Source: Pararge aegeria
Taxonomy: Eukaryota; Arthropoda; Insecta; Lepidoptera; Nymphalidae
Assembly: GCF_905163445.1 (NCBI RefSeq)
Contig: NC_053204.1
Location: forward strand, 5,463,501 to 5,527,500
Length of the DNA stretch: 64,000 nucleotides
Reading direction: 5' to 3'
The stretch's first letter is position 1. Every line of letters starts with the position of its first letter. The position numbers were made by a program, and so were the translations under genes. This document shows positions 20,120-32,067 of the stretch, in pieces. The notes beneath the pieces were generated by a model, which ran no database searches, had not been told where the DNA came from, and saw only the letters and a program-made list of their open reading frames with translations.

Positions 20120-20185
20120 TTACTGAAACGTTAAAAAAACCTTGGGTAAGAATCGCTCTAACTTCATTGTTTAATATTAATACAC

Positions 20186-20372
20186 TGTGTGATGGTGATA
20201 GAAAAAAAGAGATAAGATTGTTGTGGGCTTGTCATAGACCAGGTCGCGTTGGATCAGATATAAGTTGTCAAACGTAGTTATCACCTAACGATTTTCATGA
20301 AAAAATATACATATGTATGAACGCTTCATAAGTGTTTCCGATAGGCTGAATAAAAAAAAAAAAAAATTTGAA
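20186..20372 (+). mobile_element. LINE-F-like 3' fragment
   Basis: Diverged: GATTGTTGTGGGCTTGTCAT, AGACCAGGTCGCGTTGGATC, GTAGTTATCACC, ATGAACGCTTCATAAGTG, then AATAAA with an A-run. It resembles the 24290..24449 copy more than the canonical LINE-F. Confidence 0.6.
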
Positions 20373-20541
20373 TCTATAAACAACCGGGAGTCTAAGGAAA
20401 TACATTCCGACGTTATGTCACGTTCATTTTGTATACAGCCCAGTTTGTAAACAAAACAATATAAAAAAAGCTTTTATTACAAATAGTATCAGCAATATTT
20501 GCACAATGATATTTGTTTGAATTGCAGTCTGTACGCAGTAT

Positions 20542-20606
20542 TTTAAACATTCGATATTCTTTCTAATTTTCTTTCAAATAGGTAAAAATAATATCGAATG
20601 TTTAAA
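20542..20606. repeat. Hairpin with perfect 17-bp arms
   Basis: TTTAAACATTCGATATT (20542..20558) and its exact reverse complement (20590..20606) are separated by 31 bases. It lies in otherwise unique sequence. Confidence 0.75.
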
Positions 20607-20736
20607 GCACAGGGTGAAAGTATGCTTGTATGTATGTCTCTAATTATTGATTATCGCAAAAAAATCATATAATAAGAATCTAACGGGTTATTTCCAAAAA
20701 TTATAAGCCGCCTAACTGTTAACTTGTGTTACCCAA

Positions 20737-21007
20737 AATAAATATAAATAAATAAATAAATAAATATACTACGACTATACACACATCGCCATCAAGCCCC
20801 AAAGTAAGCGTAGCTTGTGTTATGGGTACTAATATGACTGATGAATAATATTGAATAATATACATAAATACTTATAATATACATGCAAACACCCAGACAC
20901 TGAAAACATTCATGTTCATCACACTAACATTTTCCAGTTGTGGGAATCGAACCCACGGTCTTGGACTCAGAAAGCAGGGTTGCTGCCCACTGCGCCAATC
21001 GACCGTC
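20737..21007 (-). mobile_element. SINE-A, full length
   Basis: Begins with (AAAT)n, then CATCGCCATCAAGCCCCAAA, GAACCCACGGTCTTGGACTC and CACTGCGCCAATCGACCGTC. All head boxes are present. Confidence 0.9.
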
Positions 21008-21227
21008 ACTCGTCGAAAATGCTGGTACTGCTATCCTTTGGATTGCTAGACTTAGCCGTTGGTTTATAAAAGCGTCAGCTCTTGGGTCACCAGACGTCAA
21101 GACCAATTTTTTGGACACTTTTTTTTTTTAATTGGTCCGACTCCGCTTTTATCTCTCACAAGATATAAAAATGAATGTTAAAGTGTTTGTCACTGTACTT
21201 TTTCAACATCAACTAATTGTTGTGGTG

Positions 21228-21312
21228 GCAGTCACTACAAACTTTATGTTTGCGAAAAGTGCGTATAGAGTAAGCCTACATGAAATATTATAAATTTTGA
21301 ATTAGAATTTTT
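21228..21312 (+). mobile_element. LINE-E tail scrap
   Basis: CAGTCACTACAAACTTTATG, AAGTGCGTATAGAG and AAGCCTACATGAAATA, ending in GAATTAGAATTTT. It is a worn version of the LINE-E 3' end. Confidence 0.5.
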
Positions 21313-22231
21313 TAGTTTTATAAAAAAATATCACGAAGGCTGTCAGAAATTTTATGAGAAATAAATAACAGTATTACACATTGAATAATTTGAGGTCGAC
21401 TTAATATTATTTGGCAATAAGAAATCAACATAAGAATAATGAAAAAAAAACTGCTTTGATCTGCAAACAGATATACTAGAAATTCCAATCGTGTCTGTAA
21501 AGAAAGCCTACTTTAAATGTTTATTGTATTTTTACGCTTTCGGTTGAACACGACATTTTATAAAGCTCGATCACATTTAGCTTGTAGCGTTCCTTATTAC
21601 AAACTCATAATGACCCACTGATAATATTCGTCGGTCCTTCACAGAAATTAAATGCTCCAACATTACCGGGCGCCGAAAAAAATCGGTCTAGATTAATATA
21701 CATACTTTAATGAGATATTTAAATAACACGTTCCATGTATGAGTTATTAACTGAAGTGCTTTTCAAAGTGTGGCCTAAATTATACCTTTTATGGAACATC
21801 ATTGCTTTTATGTGATTAAAGCTTGGAAGCACTTGATGCGGTAAATATATCGGTATTGAATACCGTTATTTATGTTACGTAAGTGTGCATTAATAGTATC
21901 ATAAAGTAACGCGGCACAAAATAATCGGTAATTCCAAATATTTGTATGGTAATAATAATAACTTCTTAACTGCGTACCCTATCAAAATATTAGTGTATTA
22001 ATTATTTTTATTGAGGTTATTTAGACAGTTATGTCACATTATAGCGCGTTTATCTCAGGAGCTATTTCAAATAAAAAAAACTTTGTCTTAGCAGTTTATA
22101 GATGAGAAAAAAAATTATAGATGAGTATTTTCGACGTGCATTTCTAATGTTATGCTGGTTAGAAAAATCGATTTCATGATAAAACAGTGAGTTGATAAAA
22201 CTAAAATTTAATCATTATCTAAGTACGGCAC
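21313..22231. other. Long unique AT-rich stretch
   Basis: No coding frame and no repeat landmark. Several long A/T runs. It may be single-copy intronic or intergenic host DNA. Confidence 0.35.
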
Positions 22232-22360
22232 ACGGCACGAAACTCTTACTTTTGGAGTTATGAGGGTTTTAATCAATTAAATATCACTTGCTTTAACAGG
22301 GACGGATAATATTGTGAAGAAACCTGCATGCCTCAGAATTTTTCTTATACTCTAAACGCT
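22232..22360 (+). mobile_element. SINE-B fragment
   Basis: CACGAAACTCTTACTTTTGG, TAAATATCACTTGCTTTAAC, GAAGAAACCTGCATGCCTCA. Head and tail are missing. Confidence 0.65.
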
Positions 22361-22389
22361 TTTATGTTAAAAGAAACTGTACTTACTAA

Positions 22390-22737
22390 GATTTTTTTTT
22401 AGTTTTTTTTTTTTTTCAACTACCTTTTAGCTCTTGATTGCAATCTCGACTAATGATGATGCAGTCTAAGATGGTAGTGTGCTAACCTGATAGTGAGTAT
22501 GGCAGTTATATTTAAAACCTTTACCCCTAATCGGTTTCTACACGACATCGTAACGGAACGCTAAATCGCTTCGGCACATGTTTGTCCGTGGGGTGGTAAC
22601 TAACCACAGCAGAAACCGCCCACCAGACGAGACCAGAGAATATTTTTAAATCGTAAATTCCCAAATTAACCCCGGCCGGGAATCGAATCCAACTCGAAAC
22701 ACAGAGCTCAACTCTGCGCCGAGGAGGTCGTCAAAAA
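22390..22737 (-). mobile_element. SINE-C, near full length
   Basis: Reversed tail with two T-runs, GATGATGCAGTCTAAGATGG, CCCCTAATCGGTTTCTACAC, CCACCAGACGAGACCAGAGA, head GCCGGGAATCGAATCC and GGAGGTCGTCAA. The A-box side is degraded (CAACTCTGCGCCGAG). Confidence 0.85.
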
Positions 22738-23091
22738 TGTTTTTTTATAAGATGTTTTGTTTTGCGCTCCACCTCTCTTAAAAAGCAGTCCGACAAAACC
22801 GCCAAAATTACTTTAACCCAAAACCTTTCATACAAAATCGTTAACACTTTAATCCGTTCAGGATTTGAGGTAATACACAAGAATCACATTAACCCATACA
22901 AACACTCTCACACTGGAGTACACAAAGCTTTTAAACTAAACGAAAGGGTTACAACAAAATGGGCACGCCTACATTGCTGCGATTCAAAAGCATTCACCAG
23001 CGTGGGTGGACTAGAAACTGTATGAAACCGAATGACCGAGTTTCGCCATGCAAGCCATGCCGATGAATCTGCTTAAGTTCTAAAACAGACG
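22738..23091. other. Unique stretch with an unrecognised 87-codon frame
   Basis: The plus frame at 22762..23025 (starting MRSTSLKKQSDKTAKITL) is basic and rich in K, N and H, with no domain, signal or membrane segment and no visible relatives here. I cannot support it as a gene. Confidence 0.2.
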
Positions 23092-23180
23092 GACGACTTT
23101 ATGCAGACGACCTACTAGGCGCAGCGTTGAGCGTGTGTACTTTATATCTGAGAGTCCTAGGTCTGATTCCAAGCAGGCTC
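23092..23180 (+). mobile_element. SINE-C-like head fragment
   Basis: GACGACCTACTAGGCGCAGC and GTTGAGCGTGTG (A-box region), then GGTCTGATTCCAAGCAGG (B-box region). It is followed closely by a reversed SINE-A tail scrap at 23224..23280 (ATATCGCCACCTAGCCCCAA). Confidence 0.6.
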
Positions 23181-23340
23181 AATATGGCGTGCAAAATTTC
23201 TATTTTTTATATTATATACTATATATACGAGTACTACGACAACGCACATATCGCCACCTAGCCCCAAGTAATCGTAGCCGCAGCTCACCACGCGACAAAA
23301 CTGATTACGGCTATGGATGACATTATTGACAGGCCTAATA

Positions 23341-23650
23341 GGTTAGCTCGTAACATATTGAATGTGTCATCCTTTACCAACAGGTGAGCTTGAAGTTTTT
23401 AGTAGTAGCAGAGCTTTTTGTGACAGAGCTCATCCGGGGAAGTACCTATTGTCGCCATGCTTATTTCTGCCGATGAGCAGCATTGTTTCAACGCTGTGTT
23501 CCGGTCTGAAGGGCGTGGCTACCGGTGTTATTACATGCACATGAGGCTTAACACCTACGACTCGATGGCGACCCTATGACTCGCCGACGATTGATAGACA
23601 CATTGCATGCTCTGTGAAGTATTGCTGTGTGGCCGATGCATTTCCACTTA
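23341..23650 (+). mobile_element. LINE-O 3' fragment
   Basis: Direct orientation: CTTATTTCTGCCGATGAGCA, TTCCGGTCTGAAGGGCGTGG, GAGGCTTAACACCTACGACT. The longest O copy in the window. No poly(A) tail is visible. Confidence 0.65.
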
Positions 23651-24289
23651 TCATGGTCCGTCAATTATTATAATAAAAGAAGCTAAGGGCCAAACTCGTG
23701 GTAACTCTTAGAAAGAAAATGCGGAAATTTATGTGATAATTTATGCCTTGCATTGCTTCTTATTGTTATATATTTCGTCCGAGTACAATTTCATCTGTGT
23801 TTTCCTTACAAACTACTGCACTCCGCTCTTTGTCACAATCTACCCCGAAATATAGCGTCAACTTAAGCGTTGTAGCGTGACGAAAAATGCCTTAAAACCT
23901 TTTTCGAGAGTTGGGCTATAAAATGCATGGAAAACATTATCGCACGCCGCATTTCCTATCGCCACTAAATGTGGCATGTTCGGTAACTCTCCTAACATAG
24001 TCATTAGACGCTTCGACAGTCGCGCCTAGCAGACGACTTATTTTAGCCGTTCATCTGCACTAACCCTTATTGAATTCCTAAATATAGTGGACGGTGGAAA
24101 TAAGATGCATCTCTGAAAGCGCTTTAAAGCCGCTAGTTTTCGCTTGTGACAAATTTCTGTCGCTGTTTGTTTGAGGTATTCTTTTTTTTATAAAACACTA
24201 GTGATCTGCGACTACCTAACAGATCTTCCATTTTACTGTTTTCCACCCTATAGAGTAGCTTAAGGTAAGAGCTACTAAAATCTAAATCG
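23651..24289. other. Unique stretch of moderate G+C
   Basis: No repeat landmark. Patches with CpG (CGCACGCCGCATTTCC) suggest sequence that has not decayed like the repeats, but there is no frame or motif I can name. Confidence 0.3.
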
Positions 24290-24449
24290 TTTGGCGCGTT
24301 TGGAACCCTTGTAGCTTAAGTTTTAAGTTGGCGAACGAAGTTATCACCATCCCCTTAGAATTATTTAAACATAAATGTGAACGCTTCATAAGTGCATGTG
24401 ATAGGCCTACATGAATAAAGAAATTTTAAATATGAATTTTGAATTTAAT
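24290..24449 (+). mobile_element. LINE-F-like 3' fragment
   Basis: GGCGCGTTTGGAACCCTTGT, AGTTTTAAGTTGGCGAACG, TTATCACCATC, AACGCTTCATAAGTGC, AATAAAG then a GAATTTTGAATTT tail. Confidence 0.65.
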
Positions 24450-26144
24450 AAATGCATAGAATGCTCCTGCCGGGTTGCAAACCTCCGTTTATAAGACCCT
24501 CAACTCCGTTTAGAAAACTCATTTATACTAACTTGTAATCGTATCCGAAATTACACTAATTTCGATTTATCATCCAGTACTATATTACTTCTTAATTGTA
24601 ACAATAAACTCACTTAGCACGTGGGAATTAGGCTTTTTTATGCTTTCACTAAGCATTGTTACTTTCCCTTTATTACCCACTCATGACCGAAAATTACTGT
24701 TTCACATTGGATACAATTAAGTGCTTGTTTCCAAGTTAACCACAACTGTAGCTTTTTGATTGCTTTTATTGTTCTATCAGACCTTTTACTAAGGCGAGGG
24801 CAAAACCGACGCGTCAAAACTGCGTTCTAAGCGGCGTTCAAGTTTGCATCCAGTGTGCAACCGATCAAAAGATTTTTGCTCGAACGTGCCTGGCGCAATC
24901 TTTTACGTTACGGTTTGGTTTAAAAAACTATATATCCACCTTTAAGATACAAGATGTAAGATACAGTTTGCCAAATTTCAAAAACCTTAATGCAGCGTTT
25001 GTTTTGAACATAGGTCACAAACAAACAGAATTTTTCGCATTTAAAATATAAGTATGGATTAAGTTTCAAGTCCATTTTATAACGTACTCTTAAAGTAAGT
25101 GTGACGGCTGCGATTATATCAAGCTCTTGCGACATCATGCAACCTGCATCTTTACCTGTGTCCAAGAGTGCGTACTGCGTGCATCCAATCACAATAACTT
25201 TATCTCATACGTGCTTCCTGTGATTGGCCGTTTGCTGGGCGCAACCTTGAATGCCTCTGCCAATGGTTAGACGCCTCAGTTTCGCCTTGCCTTAACAGAT
25301 AGTTCTGAATTTCTCTTTTTCCTTTTACTATAGTAAGGACAAGAAGAAGAAACACTTTATTGCACGCATAACATAAAAGGAAAATAAGCAGTAAGAAGTT
25401 TACAGTAAAACATATTGTAGACATGCAAAGGTGGCCTTATTGCTGCAGCAAGTAATCTATAACAGGAAACCTGTGTAGACTGGACATACAGCAAAAGAAC
25501 GGGATGGTGCCAAGAGTGTTCTAATATATACTTATATACCAAATAAATATATAGGTTAAATAATAAACAAAATACATATAAATATATACACAAATAGATT
25601 TTATACATAATACACATACAATAAGTAAAGCAACGACTTCAAATACAAACCTCAGGTACATCACTTAAAGGGATTTTCAAAATTCTATAATTTTCTTTTA
25701 GGCTACCTCGGAAAGTAGTTGGGACGCATAATTTTGATTTAATAAGCGTGAATTAACTCAGTTAAAATGCCTCCTATTGTACCAAAATTCGAGCTTAGAT
25801 TAACGGGAAGTATTCTGTAGGATTTGACTAATGAGTATAAGAATACGTTAAGAAAGCCTGTAGGTACTAACATTTTAATACAATGACATAGATACCTGAT
25901 ATTTATACAACGGAATCGTATTCGATATTAATTTCAACTTGATACCTGAAGCCGTTTGCTAAGAGAAAAGATCGAGACTCACAGACAGATAGATAGACAA
26001 ACAATAGATAGGCTAAGTCAATTACATATTAATGTAATGTCCTTTTTTTTATACGCTATACCACACAGATCCTGCATATTAAAAAATGTATCTTGCTGAT
26101 TCAGTGCACAACATGCTTATATTACGTATTTTTTAGCACCAGCA
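24450..26144. other. Long block without recognised repeats or genes
   Basis: The largest repeat-poor block in the window. 24780..24910 is G+C-richer. Frames at 24920..25192, 25200..25424 and 25357..25617 (minus) show no domain. The last is a low-complexity I/L/Y-rich product of AT sequence. It may contain host regulatory or intronic sequence. Confidence 0.35.
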
Positions 26145-26402
26145 CGGGAAGGTGATAAAAATTATATCCCCTGATTATATCCCCTGACAAGGGATATAAT
26201 GAACGTGTCCACCTGCTAAAGCCCGGGAACATGGAATAGGAGAAGTTTACCCCCGTTTATTATTACACATATATTATTTGGAAATTATTTCCACTTGTGC
26301 GCCAATGCTCTGAGAGTTGATAAAGCTGTGGGAGAAGATAAATTTATGTTTTTTCCCCGGGGATATAATTGTCTCCTGCACATGCTAGCCTTGCTGTTTG
26401 GT
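26145..26402 (-). mobile_element. Element I, reversed copy
   Basis: CCTGACAAGGGATATAATG, GGAGAAGTTTACCCCCGTTT, TTATTTCCACTTGTGCGCCA, AGCTGTGGGAGAAGATAAAT, then GTCTCCTGCACATGCTAGCC. It has a duplicated TTATATCCCCTGA unit at 26163..26185. Confidence 0.65.
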
Positions 26403-26514
26403 TATTAAAAAATCTTTATAATGTTTTGTTATAAACAACATACTATATAGGTAGGGCTATAGGCTTCTCTCCCGTTGGAGTATGCCCATAATCAATACGC
26501 TATAATTAAAAAAA

Positions 26515-26712
26515 AAACTCTACTCTGGTCTGATGGAAGGCTTCGGCCGTGGCTAGTTACCAGCCTACCCACAAGCGATTTACTGTTCCAGTATACTGAC
26601 GCGTAGAAGCCGATTAGGGCTATCATCTTAATATAACTGGCATACCCCTATCAGGTTAGCCATTTACCATCTTAGACTACGTCATCACGTCATCATGTGA
26701 ATTAAAAATAAA
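26515..26712 (+). mobile_element. SINE-C, headless and shortened
   Basis: CTGGTCTGATGGAAGGCTTC, GGCCGTGGCTAGTTACCAGC, GCGATTTACTGTTCCAG, GATTAGGGCTATCATC, CATCTTAGACTACGTCATCA. The end lacks the TGCAGTCAAGGGC part of the tail. Confidence 0.7.
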
Positions 26713-27060
26713 TTTGACGTCATCCAATAGTTGAATTTCAAGTGCAGTTAAAAGTTTATTGATTAAAAAACAAACCAACACTTTGAATTTTTTAATCCGA
26801 TTTCACTAAAACAGAAAAATAATGTTATACCGCCCATTTAAAAAAGACCATAGTAATATAACGAACTGATTTATTATAACAGCATAATATAAACCATCGG
26901 TAAAGATAACACAACAGTCATTTGTACTACTTATTACCCACGCAATTTTATCGTATTGTGGGCTAAATATTCTGTGACACATGGATAAAATGTTTGTCGA
27001 GCATTCAACTTAGTAGTTTTATTAAAAGTAATAATTGTCGAACCAAGCAGATTTCCCAAC

Positions 27061-27351
27061 TTGACGACCTCCCTGGTGCAGCGGTGAGCGCTGTGAATAT
27101 AATTACGAGGTCCCTAGATCGATTAGGATATTTGGGAACTTATAATTTCTGATTTTTCTCTGGTCTGGTCTGGTAGTAGGCTTTGGCCGTGGCTAGTTAC
27201 CGCCCAACATACAGAGACGTGACGCTAAGCGATTTAGTGTTAGGAGTATGACTACCATAATCCCTAATAGGTTAGCCCGCTACCAACTTAGACTTGAGAG
27301 AGAGAGTGAGATTGCAGTAAAGGGCTAACTTGTAGTTGAATAAAAAAAAAA
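27061..27351 (+). mobile_element. SINE-C, full length
   Basis: Head TTGACGACCTCCCTGGTGCA with A box TGGTGCAGCGGTGAGCGC, mutated B box (TCCCTAGATCGATTAGG), body TTTGGCCGTGGCTAGTTACC, tail GTGAGATTGCAGTAAAGGGC and A-run. It shows the whole element in direct orientation. Confidence 0.85.
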
Positions 27352-27389
27352 TCTCCCAACTAATTCTAAGTGAAAGCGAACGCCTATAA

Positions 27390-27650
27390 ATAGATTTCCA
27401 CTTCGCAGGGTAACGAGTACCACAAAGAGCAGCCCTGTTTCGATCAACTTGAGGCGTAGGTATTAAGTCACATGTGCTGTAATCACACCAGCATCCATGC
27501 TGTTTAGACCGAAACATAGCCTTGCTGTATGGATAGAAATAGGCATGGCGGTAGTTCTTTCCCGGAGGACCTCTGTCACGAAAAGCTCTACTGCAACTAA
27601 AACTGTGCTCTGTCTTCTTTTCCACTCACTTCTTCTTCACCTCGTTGAAC
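27390..27650 (-). mobile_element. LINE-O 3' fragment, reversed
   Basis: CAACTTGAGGCGTAGGTATT, GTTTAGACCGAAACATAGCC, TCTGTCACGAAAAGCTCTAC. The minus frame 27272..27625 follows it (FSCSRAFRDRGPPGKNYRHA), a decayed reading of the repeat and not a host gene. Confidence 0.6.
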
Positions 27651-27866
27651 TCTCCTTTTACAACAACGTATCTCCTCTTCGGTTTTTTTTTACTCTTTCG
27701 GGTTTTTACATACAAGTTTATAATTCTTTTGGTACCATGATTCTCTCTGCCCATGATTAAACAGCCTCATCTTTTCTGTCACCAATTTTTGGTCACAAAT
27801 TTTATTTTCATGTCTTTTACTGTGTATTGCTTATGACTGAAACTTGTTCTAATTTGTATATCAAAT

Positions 27867-28250
27867 TCAAAATTCATTTTTAAAATTCATTTATTTCAAG
27901 TTGGCCTAATTAATAAGAACTTTTGAAACGTCAAGTCAGTCTGTTTGTAGTGACTCTACCACCGGTTCGGAAGGCAGATTCCACTGAGAAGAGCCGGCCT
28001 CTTTTCCAACATCATTTTAAAGTTTAACAATCTTTAGAATTTTTCTGTTTTGTGAGAGATGACAGCGGAGTGGCCTGCGTCCAAGCAGCCTTGTCGTTAA
28101 GGAATTCATCAATCGTGTAGTAACCACGATTTGTTAAATGTGTTTCAATATATTGTTTATACTTAGGTAAAGCATATACCCATCCCCACAAAGGATTTCT
28201 GTACTTTTCTCAGACGATATGCAGATATTACTAATTTATGTCCGTATATT
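27867..28250 (-). mobile_element. LINE-E 3' fragment
   Basis: Tail repeats, CTACCACCGGTTCGGAAGGC, TTTGTGAGAGATGACAGCGG, GTCGTTAAGGAATTCATCAA, AAGGATTTCTGTACTTTTCT, CGATATGCAGATATTACTAA. About 20 bp are deleted after GAAGAGCCGGC. Confidence 0.75.
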
Positions 28251-29415
28251 TTGACAATATTTTAGTAGCTTAGTTTGTACTCATTTAACGACAAATTACG
28301 ATAGAGTCACTTATGTTTAGTAGCTTTTGACCGCAACTCCATCCAAGTGGGTTTAGCTTAGATGTTGTGTTTGTATTGAAAACAAATAGTCAAATAGACT
28401 GAACTTTGATGTAAAAAAACCTAGCTCTTATATACGGCTTTGTATCCCACGAGGCTGTCGTTGAAATGTTTACGCACGTACATTAAGATATTTCAGTTTT
28501 TGTAACGAACATTTCTAACAAAATGGACAATCTATTCAAAACGACACTTTCTATTAACTTTTTTCTTCAACACAAGTTGACAAACGGAGAACAACAATGT
28601 AAACTAGTTCATCTGAATGTTATATTGGTTTTAAAACTATTTTGGTTTATAAATACCAGACCAGTTACTTTTCCCTGTCACCAAATTGTATTGGTCCATT
28701 ATCGAGCGTTCGTAAAAAGTATGTTTTAGATCTATCCATTTAAAAAATATATTAAAGTAGCGGGATATAATTAAGTCAGGGTAGTGTTATCTGAGAGTAA
28801 ATCAGTTGTGGTTAAGCAATGTATACCTAAATGGATTACGCATTGATAATAGGTTTCGGAGGTTTTAGAGTTTTGCCTATATATTTTCTGCTTAGGGAAT
28901 ATTTTAAAAAACTGTTTGATTTAGTACACAGTCGGGTCAAGAATATTGATTGGGTTTTCTTGTAAAATCTCATTACCAGTCTGGAGTTATTGGCGTCGCC
29001 CACCATTTATTAACTTAATGCACAAATTTAGGGTTTAGGGTTATTTAGATGAGAGTTTTTTAGTTTTCGGCCACACACAACGCACTCGCTTGTCACCACA
29101 GTGTGCATTGAAAAGCTGATTATATTAATTAAAAATATAATAACTGAGAATAAAACCTGGCAACACCGCATGCCTTTTTCACAGGTTTGTGTAGCTTAAC
29201 AGCAATATGTCACGAGCTTTTCCACGGAACTGAAAACGTTTTAACGGATGCTTTAATTATAAATTAAATGGCTTCCGCGTAAATTATTTACAGGGTCGGT
29301 ACCTATATACTTGGAACTTGACCTTTACAAATACATTGCTATGTATTTGAAATCCAAAGACGTAAAATATATATCAACAAGAATAACCTTTTTGGTATTA
29401 TGAATTCTAATTCTT
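28251..29415. other. Long unique stretch
   Basis: No repeat landmark. A 68-codon frame (28523..28729) has no recognisable feature. Composition is typical host AT-rich DNA. Confidence 0.35.
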
Positions 29416-29691
29416 CCTTCTAGGGGACCGAGTTCAATCCCCGGCAAGCACCTCTAATTTTTGGAGCTATGTGCGTTCTTAATTTATCTAATTAAAATAT
29501 AATTTGCATTAACTGTGAAGGTATACATCGTGAGGAAACCTGCATGCTTGTGTGTGTGTGTGTCTGTCCTCAAGGGCGTGTAAAGTCTATCAATCCGTAC
29601 AAAGCCAGACTACGGTATACACCCTTCATTCTGAGAGAAGACTTGTGCCATATAGTGGGCCGGTAATATTTTTATAGTGACGATGATGTGT
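29416..29691 (+). mobile_element. SINE-B, head partly lost, with a TG microsatellite
   Basis: B-box-like GAGTTCAATCCCCGGC, CACCTCTAATTTTTGGAGC, GAGGAAACCTGCATGC followed by a (TG)n expansion (29549..29564) in place of the CCTGAGAG landmark, then GTGGGCCGGTAAT and GACGATGATG. Confidence 0.75.
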
Positions 29692-29867
29692 AACAACTTC
29701 AAGCAATGCCATCCAAATAGTCAAAGAATTCAAAATACTGCCGCTATATAACCTATGTGGATTACCAGACGTAGCCGTTAGACTAAACAAGCGCCAGCTC
29801 TTGGGTTACCAGACGTGTGGGCCAATTTTCAGGACACGAAAAAAATAATCATTATATTTTTTTTGCG

Positions 29868-30143
29868 GCGAAGCGGTAGGACTTCAGCCTCACTGTCGGG
29901 TGACCGAGTTCGAATCCCAGCACGCACTACTAACTTTTCTGTTTTGTGCGTTTCATGCAAATAAAATATCACTTGCTTCAACAGTGAAGGAAAACTTTAT
30001 GAGGATACCTGCATCCTGGAGTTCTCTATAATGTTGTGGAGTCCACCAATCCGCTTTGGGCCAGCGTGGTGGACTACGGCCTAAGCTCTTCTAACGTGTG
30101 GGAGACCCGTGCCCTTCAGTGGGCCGATAATAGGTTGATATGA
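29868..30143 (+). mobile_element. SINE-B, near full length
   Basis: AGCGGTAGGACTTCAGCCTC, GAGTTCGAATCCCAGCACGC, AAGGAAAACTTTATGAGG, GGGCCAGCGTGGTGGACTAC, GTGGGCCGATAATAGGTTGA. The A box is damaged. Confidence 0.85.
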
Positions 30144-30667
30144 ATTAATGAATGATTATTTTACAAATACGTAATTACATTATTCCAAATGGCTTACTTT
30201 GAATGAGAATTATGATAGCTTTATTTAATCGCGTGTAACAAGAAAGACACGATAGGAAATAACGGTTTAATATAATATTATTGTGTTATATTGACCTATT
30301 TTGAGGAGGATATGTATAAGAAATAGTCCTACTATGACTTTTACATAATATCGTCAATGAAATGTCGAGAGTAGTAAGTAGGTACATGATATTTATCATT
30401 AAATCCGTACCACACAAACCAAAATTAACCGAACTTAAAAAAATGCTGTGTTGTACACAAATTTTCTACTATGGAAAAAGATAGCAGTATTTTTTTTACG
30501 TCCATTTTTAATATTCAATCTATCTGTAATCTGTACATTTACTACTCAGCAACGTTTTTATTGTCAGAAGATTTCCATAGTTTTTAATAAATAACATCTT
30601 TGCTAAGCAAATTGTCAAAGGATTGCAGATAGATTGGAATATAGAAAACGGTTAGGAGGATATTAAA
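30144..30667. other. Unique AT-rich stretch
   Basis: It contains a loose inverted pair around 30450..30660 (ATCTATCTGTAATC and GATTGCAGATAGAT) but nothing I can call an element. Confidence 0.35.
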
Positions 30668-30858
30668 GGCCCCCGCTCATTGTGATATTTTGTCGCTGTC
30701 AGCGACAGCTGTTTTGTCGCCCAATGACATTTGTTGACGTGATTTGTGGCCGCGCGACAGTCATCTTAGAGTCGTCGGATGCTAGAACTATTTCTTATAT
30801 CTTATCCATCTTCTTAGCACGACACGTGACGACAAAATATCTCAATGAGTGACGGCTT
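30668..30858. mobile_element. Short inverted-repeat element (MITE-like)
   Basis: Left CTCATTGTGATATTTTGTCG (30676..30695) matches the reverse complement of right CGACAAAATATCTCAATGAG (30830..30849) with one mismatch. Inside are GTCGCTGTCAGCGACAG and other self-complementary pieces. No target duplication could be fixed, so the ends are approximate. Confidence 0.5.
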
Positions 30859-31548
30859 TTAGTTAGTTTTGTTTAGTATAAAGATTTTTGTGGATATACA
30901 TTTAATACCCTAACAAAACTAACCTAGCACCCACCGATACATAGTTGAACATACGAACTACAAAACCGAAGAGAAAATCCCGATTTGATATACTTTATTG
31001 TGGACACAAAACGTCAAAACTTACGTTTTGTTATACTTATATTATTTATCGCAACTGATAGTTACCAAGGAGTCGACGTTTATGGCCAGTATAAAAGAAA
31101 TATGGCTCCACCCATCCCGGTAAAACGCGTTCGGAAAAAAATATATAATAAAACATATAATTTATTATCGACACAGTTTTTTGCGGTGCGGGAAATCAAT
31201 TTTATCGTTTGTACCGTAACTCGAGGGCGATAAAGGTGAACGTCTCATCGTAATCGGTTTATGGTGGCACTTACGCTCATTTGTATATTTGATAGTATGC
31301 ATAAAAGGTTTATTACACACCAGTATGTCGCTGACATAATGTACCTACGTCTGTACAAAAAAAAACAAATACCAAAGTCAAATTACGATCGTAGATATAA
31401 TAAGTCACTTAGGTACATTAATATAATTGGGAAATGCATTATATAAATATAATTTGGTATGTGAATGGTTTTATAATTTTAAAAGTGTTTTTACCTACAC
31501 TTGGAGAAATTATCAATTTTATAAATTTAAAATGCATATAAAATTTTT
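30859..31548. other. Unique stretch, two short frames unsupported
   Basis: Frames at 30985..31233 and 31261..31446 are K/Y/I-rich products of AT sequence without domain character. Confidence 0.3.
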
Positions 31549-31627
31549 CGGAACCGACAGGATTTGAACCTGCGACTCTCTGGCAATCGCGGCCTGAGCG
31601 CTTTTTCCAATTAAGCCACGGCTCTCC
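31549..31627 (-). mobile_element. tRNA-like head of another SINE family or tRNA pseudogene
   Basis: On the minus strand: GGAGAGCCGTGGCTTAATTG (A-box region), then GCGCTCAGGCCGCGATTGCC, then GTCGCAGGTTCAAATCCTGT (B box with a good T-stem). The T-arm folds, but the acceptor stem does not pair well (GGAGAGC against GGTTCC) and the anticodon stem has a mismatch, so a working tRNA gene is unlikely. No CCA or close terminator. Confidence 0.55.
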
Positions 31628-31838
31628 TACACTCGATGCCGAAATTAGTATATATCTTTTACATAAATTGAAAAAAAAACGCTATATGTAAATGGTGTCT
31701 CAACCGCTTTAATGCAGATGAAAATATATACCAATAATATATAAAAAATATATAATATAAAAAATACAAAGTTTACAGTTGTCTAACTTGCTAGAAGCGG
31801 TATGACAGGTCTAAACCAAAAAAACTGAATAAAATTAA

Positions 31839-32067
31839 TAAATAAAAATACTACGACAGTATACACATCGCTATCTAGCCCCAAAGTAAGCGTTACTTGT
31901 ATAATTTTATGAATAATATACATTAATGCTTATAAAATACAGATAAAACCAAGACAATGAAAAACATTCATGATCATCACAAAAACATTTTCCAGTTATG
32001 GAAATAGAACCCACAGCCTTGGACTCAGAGAGAATGGTCGCTGCCAACTGCACTAATCTGCCGTCAA
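31839..32067 (-). mobile_element. SINE-A with internal deletion
   Basis: CATCGCTATCTAGCCCCAAA, then loss of the GTTATGGGTACTAAGATGAC part, then AACATTCATGATCATCAC, mutated B-box complement (TGGAAATAGAACCCACAG) and CAACTGCACTAATC. Confidence 0.8.

Noticed and set aside
22762..23025. 87-codon frame starting MRSTSLKKQSDK
   Set aside because: No domain, no relatives in the window, no supporting splice or promoter signals. Length is within chance for AT-rich DNA with few stops.
31549..31627. Functional tRNA gene
   Set aside because: The T-arm is good, but the acceptor stem does not pair and the anticodon stem has a mismatch. A SINE head or tRNA pseudogene is more likely.
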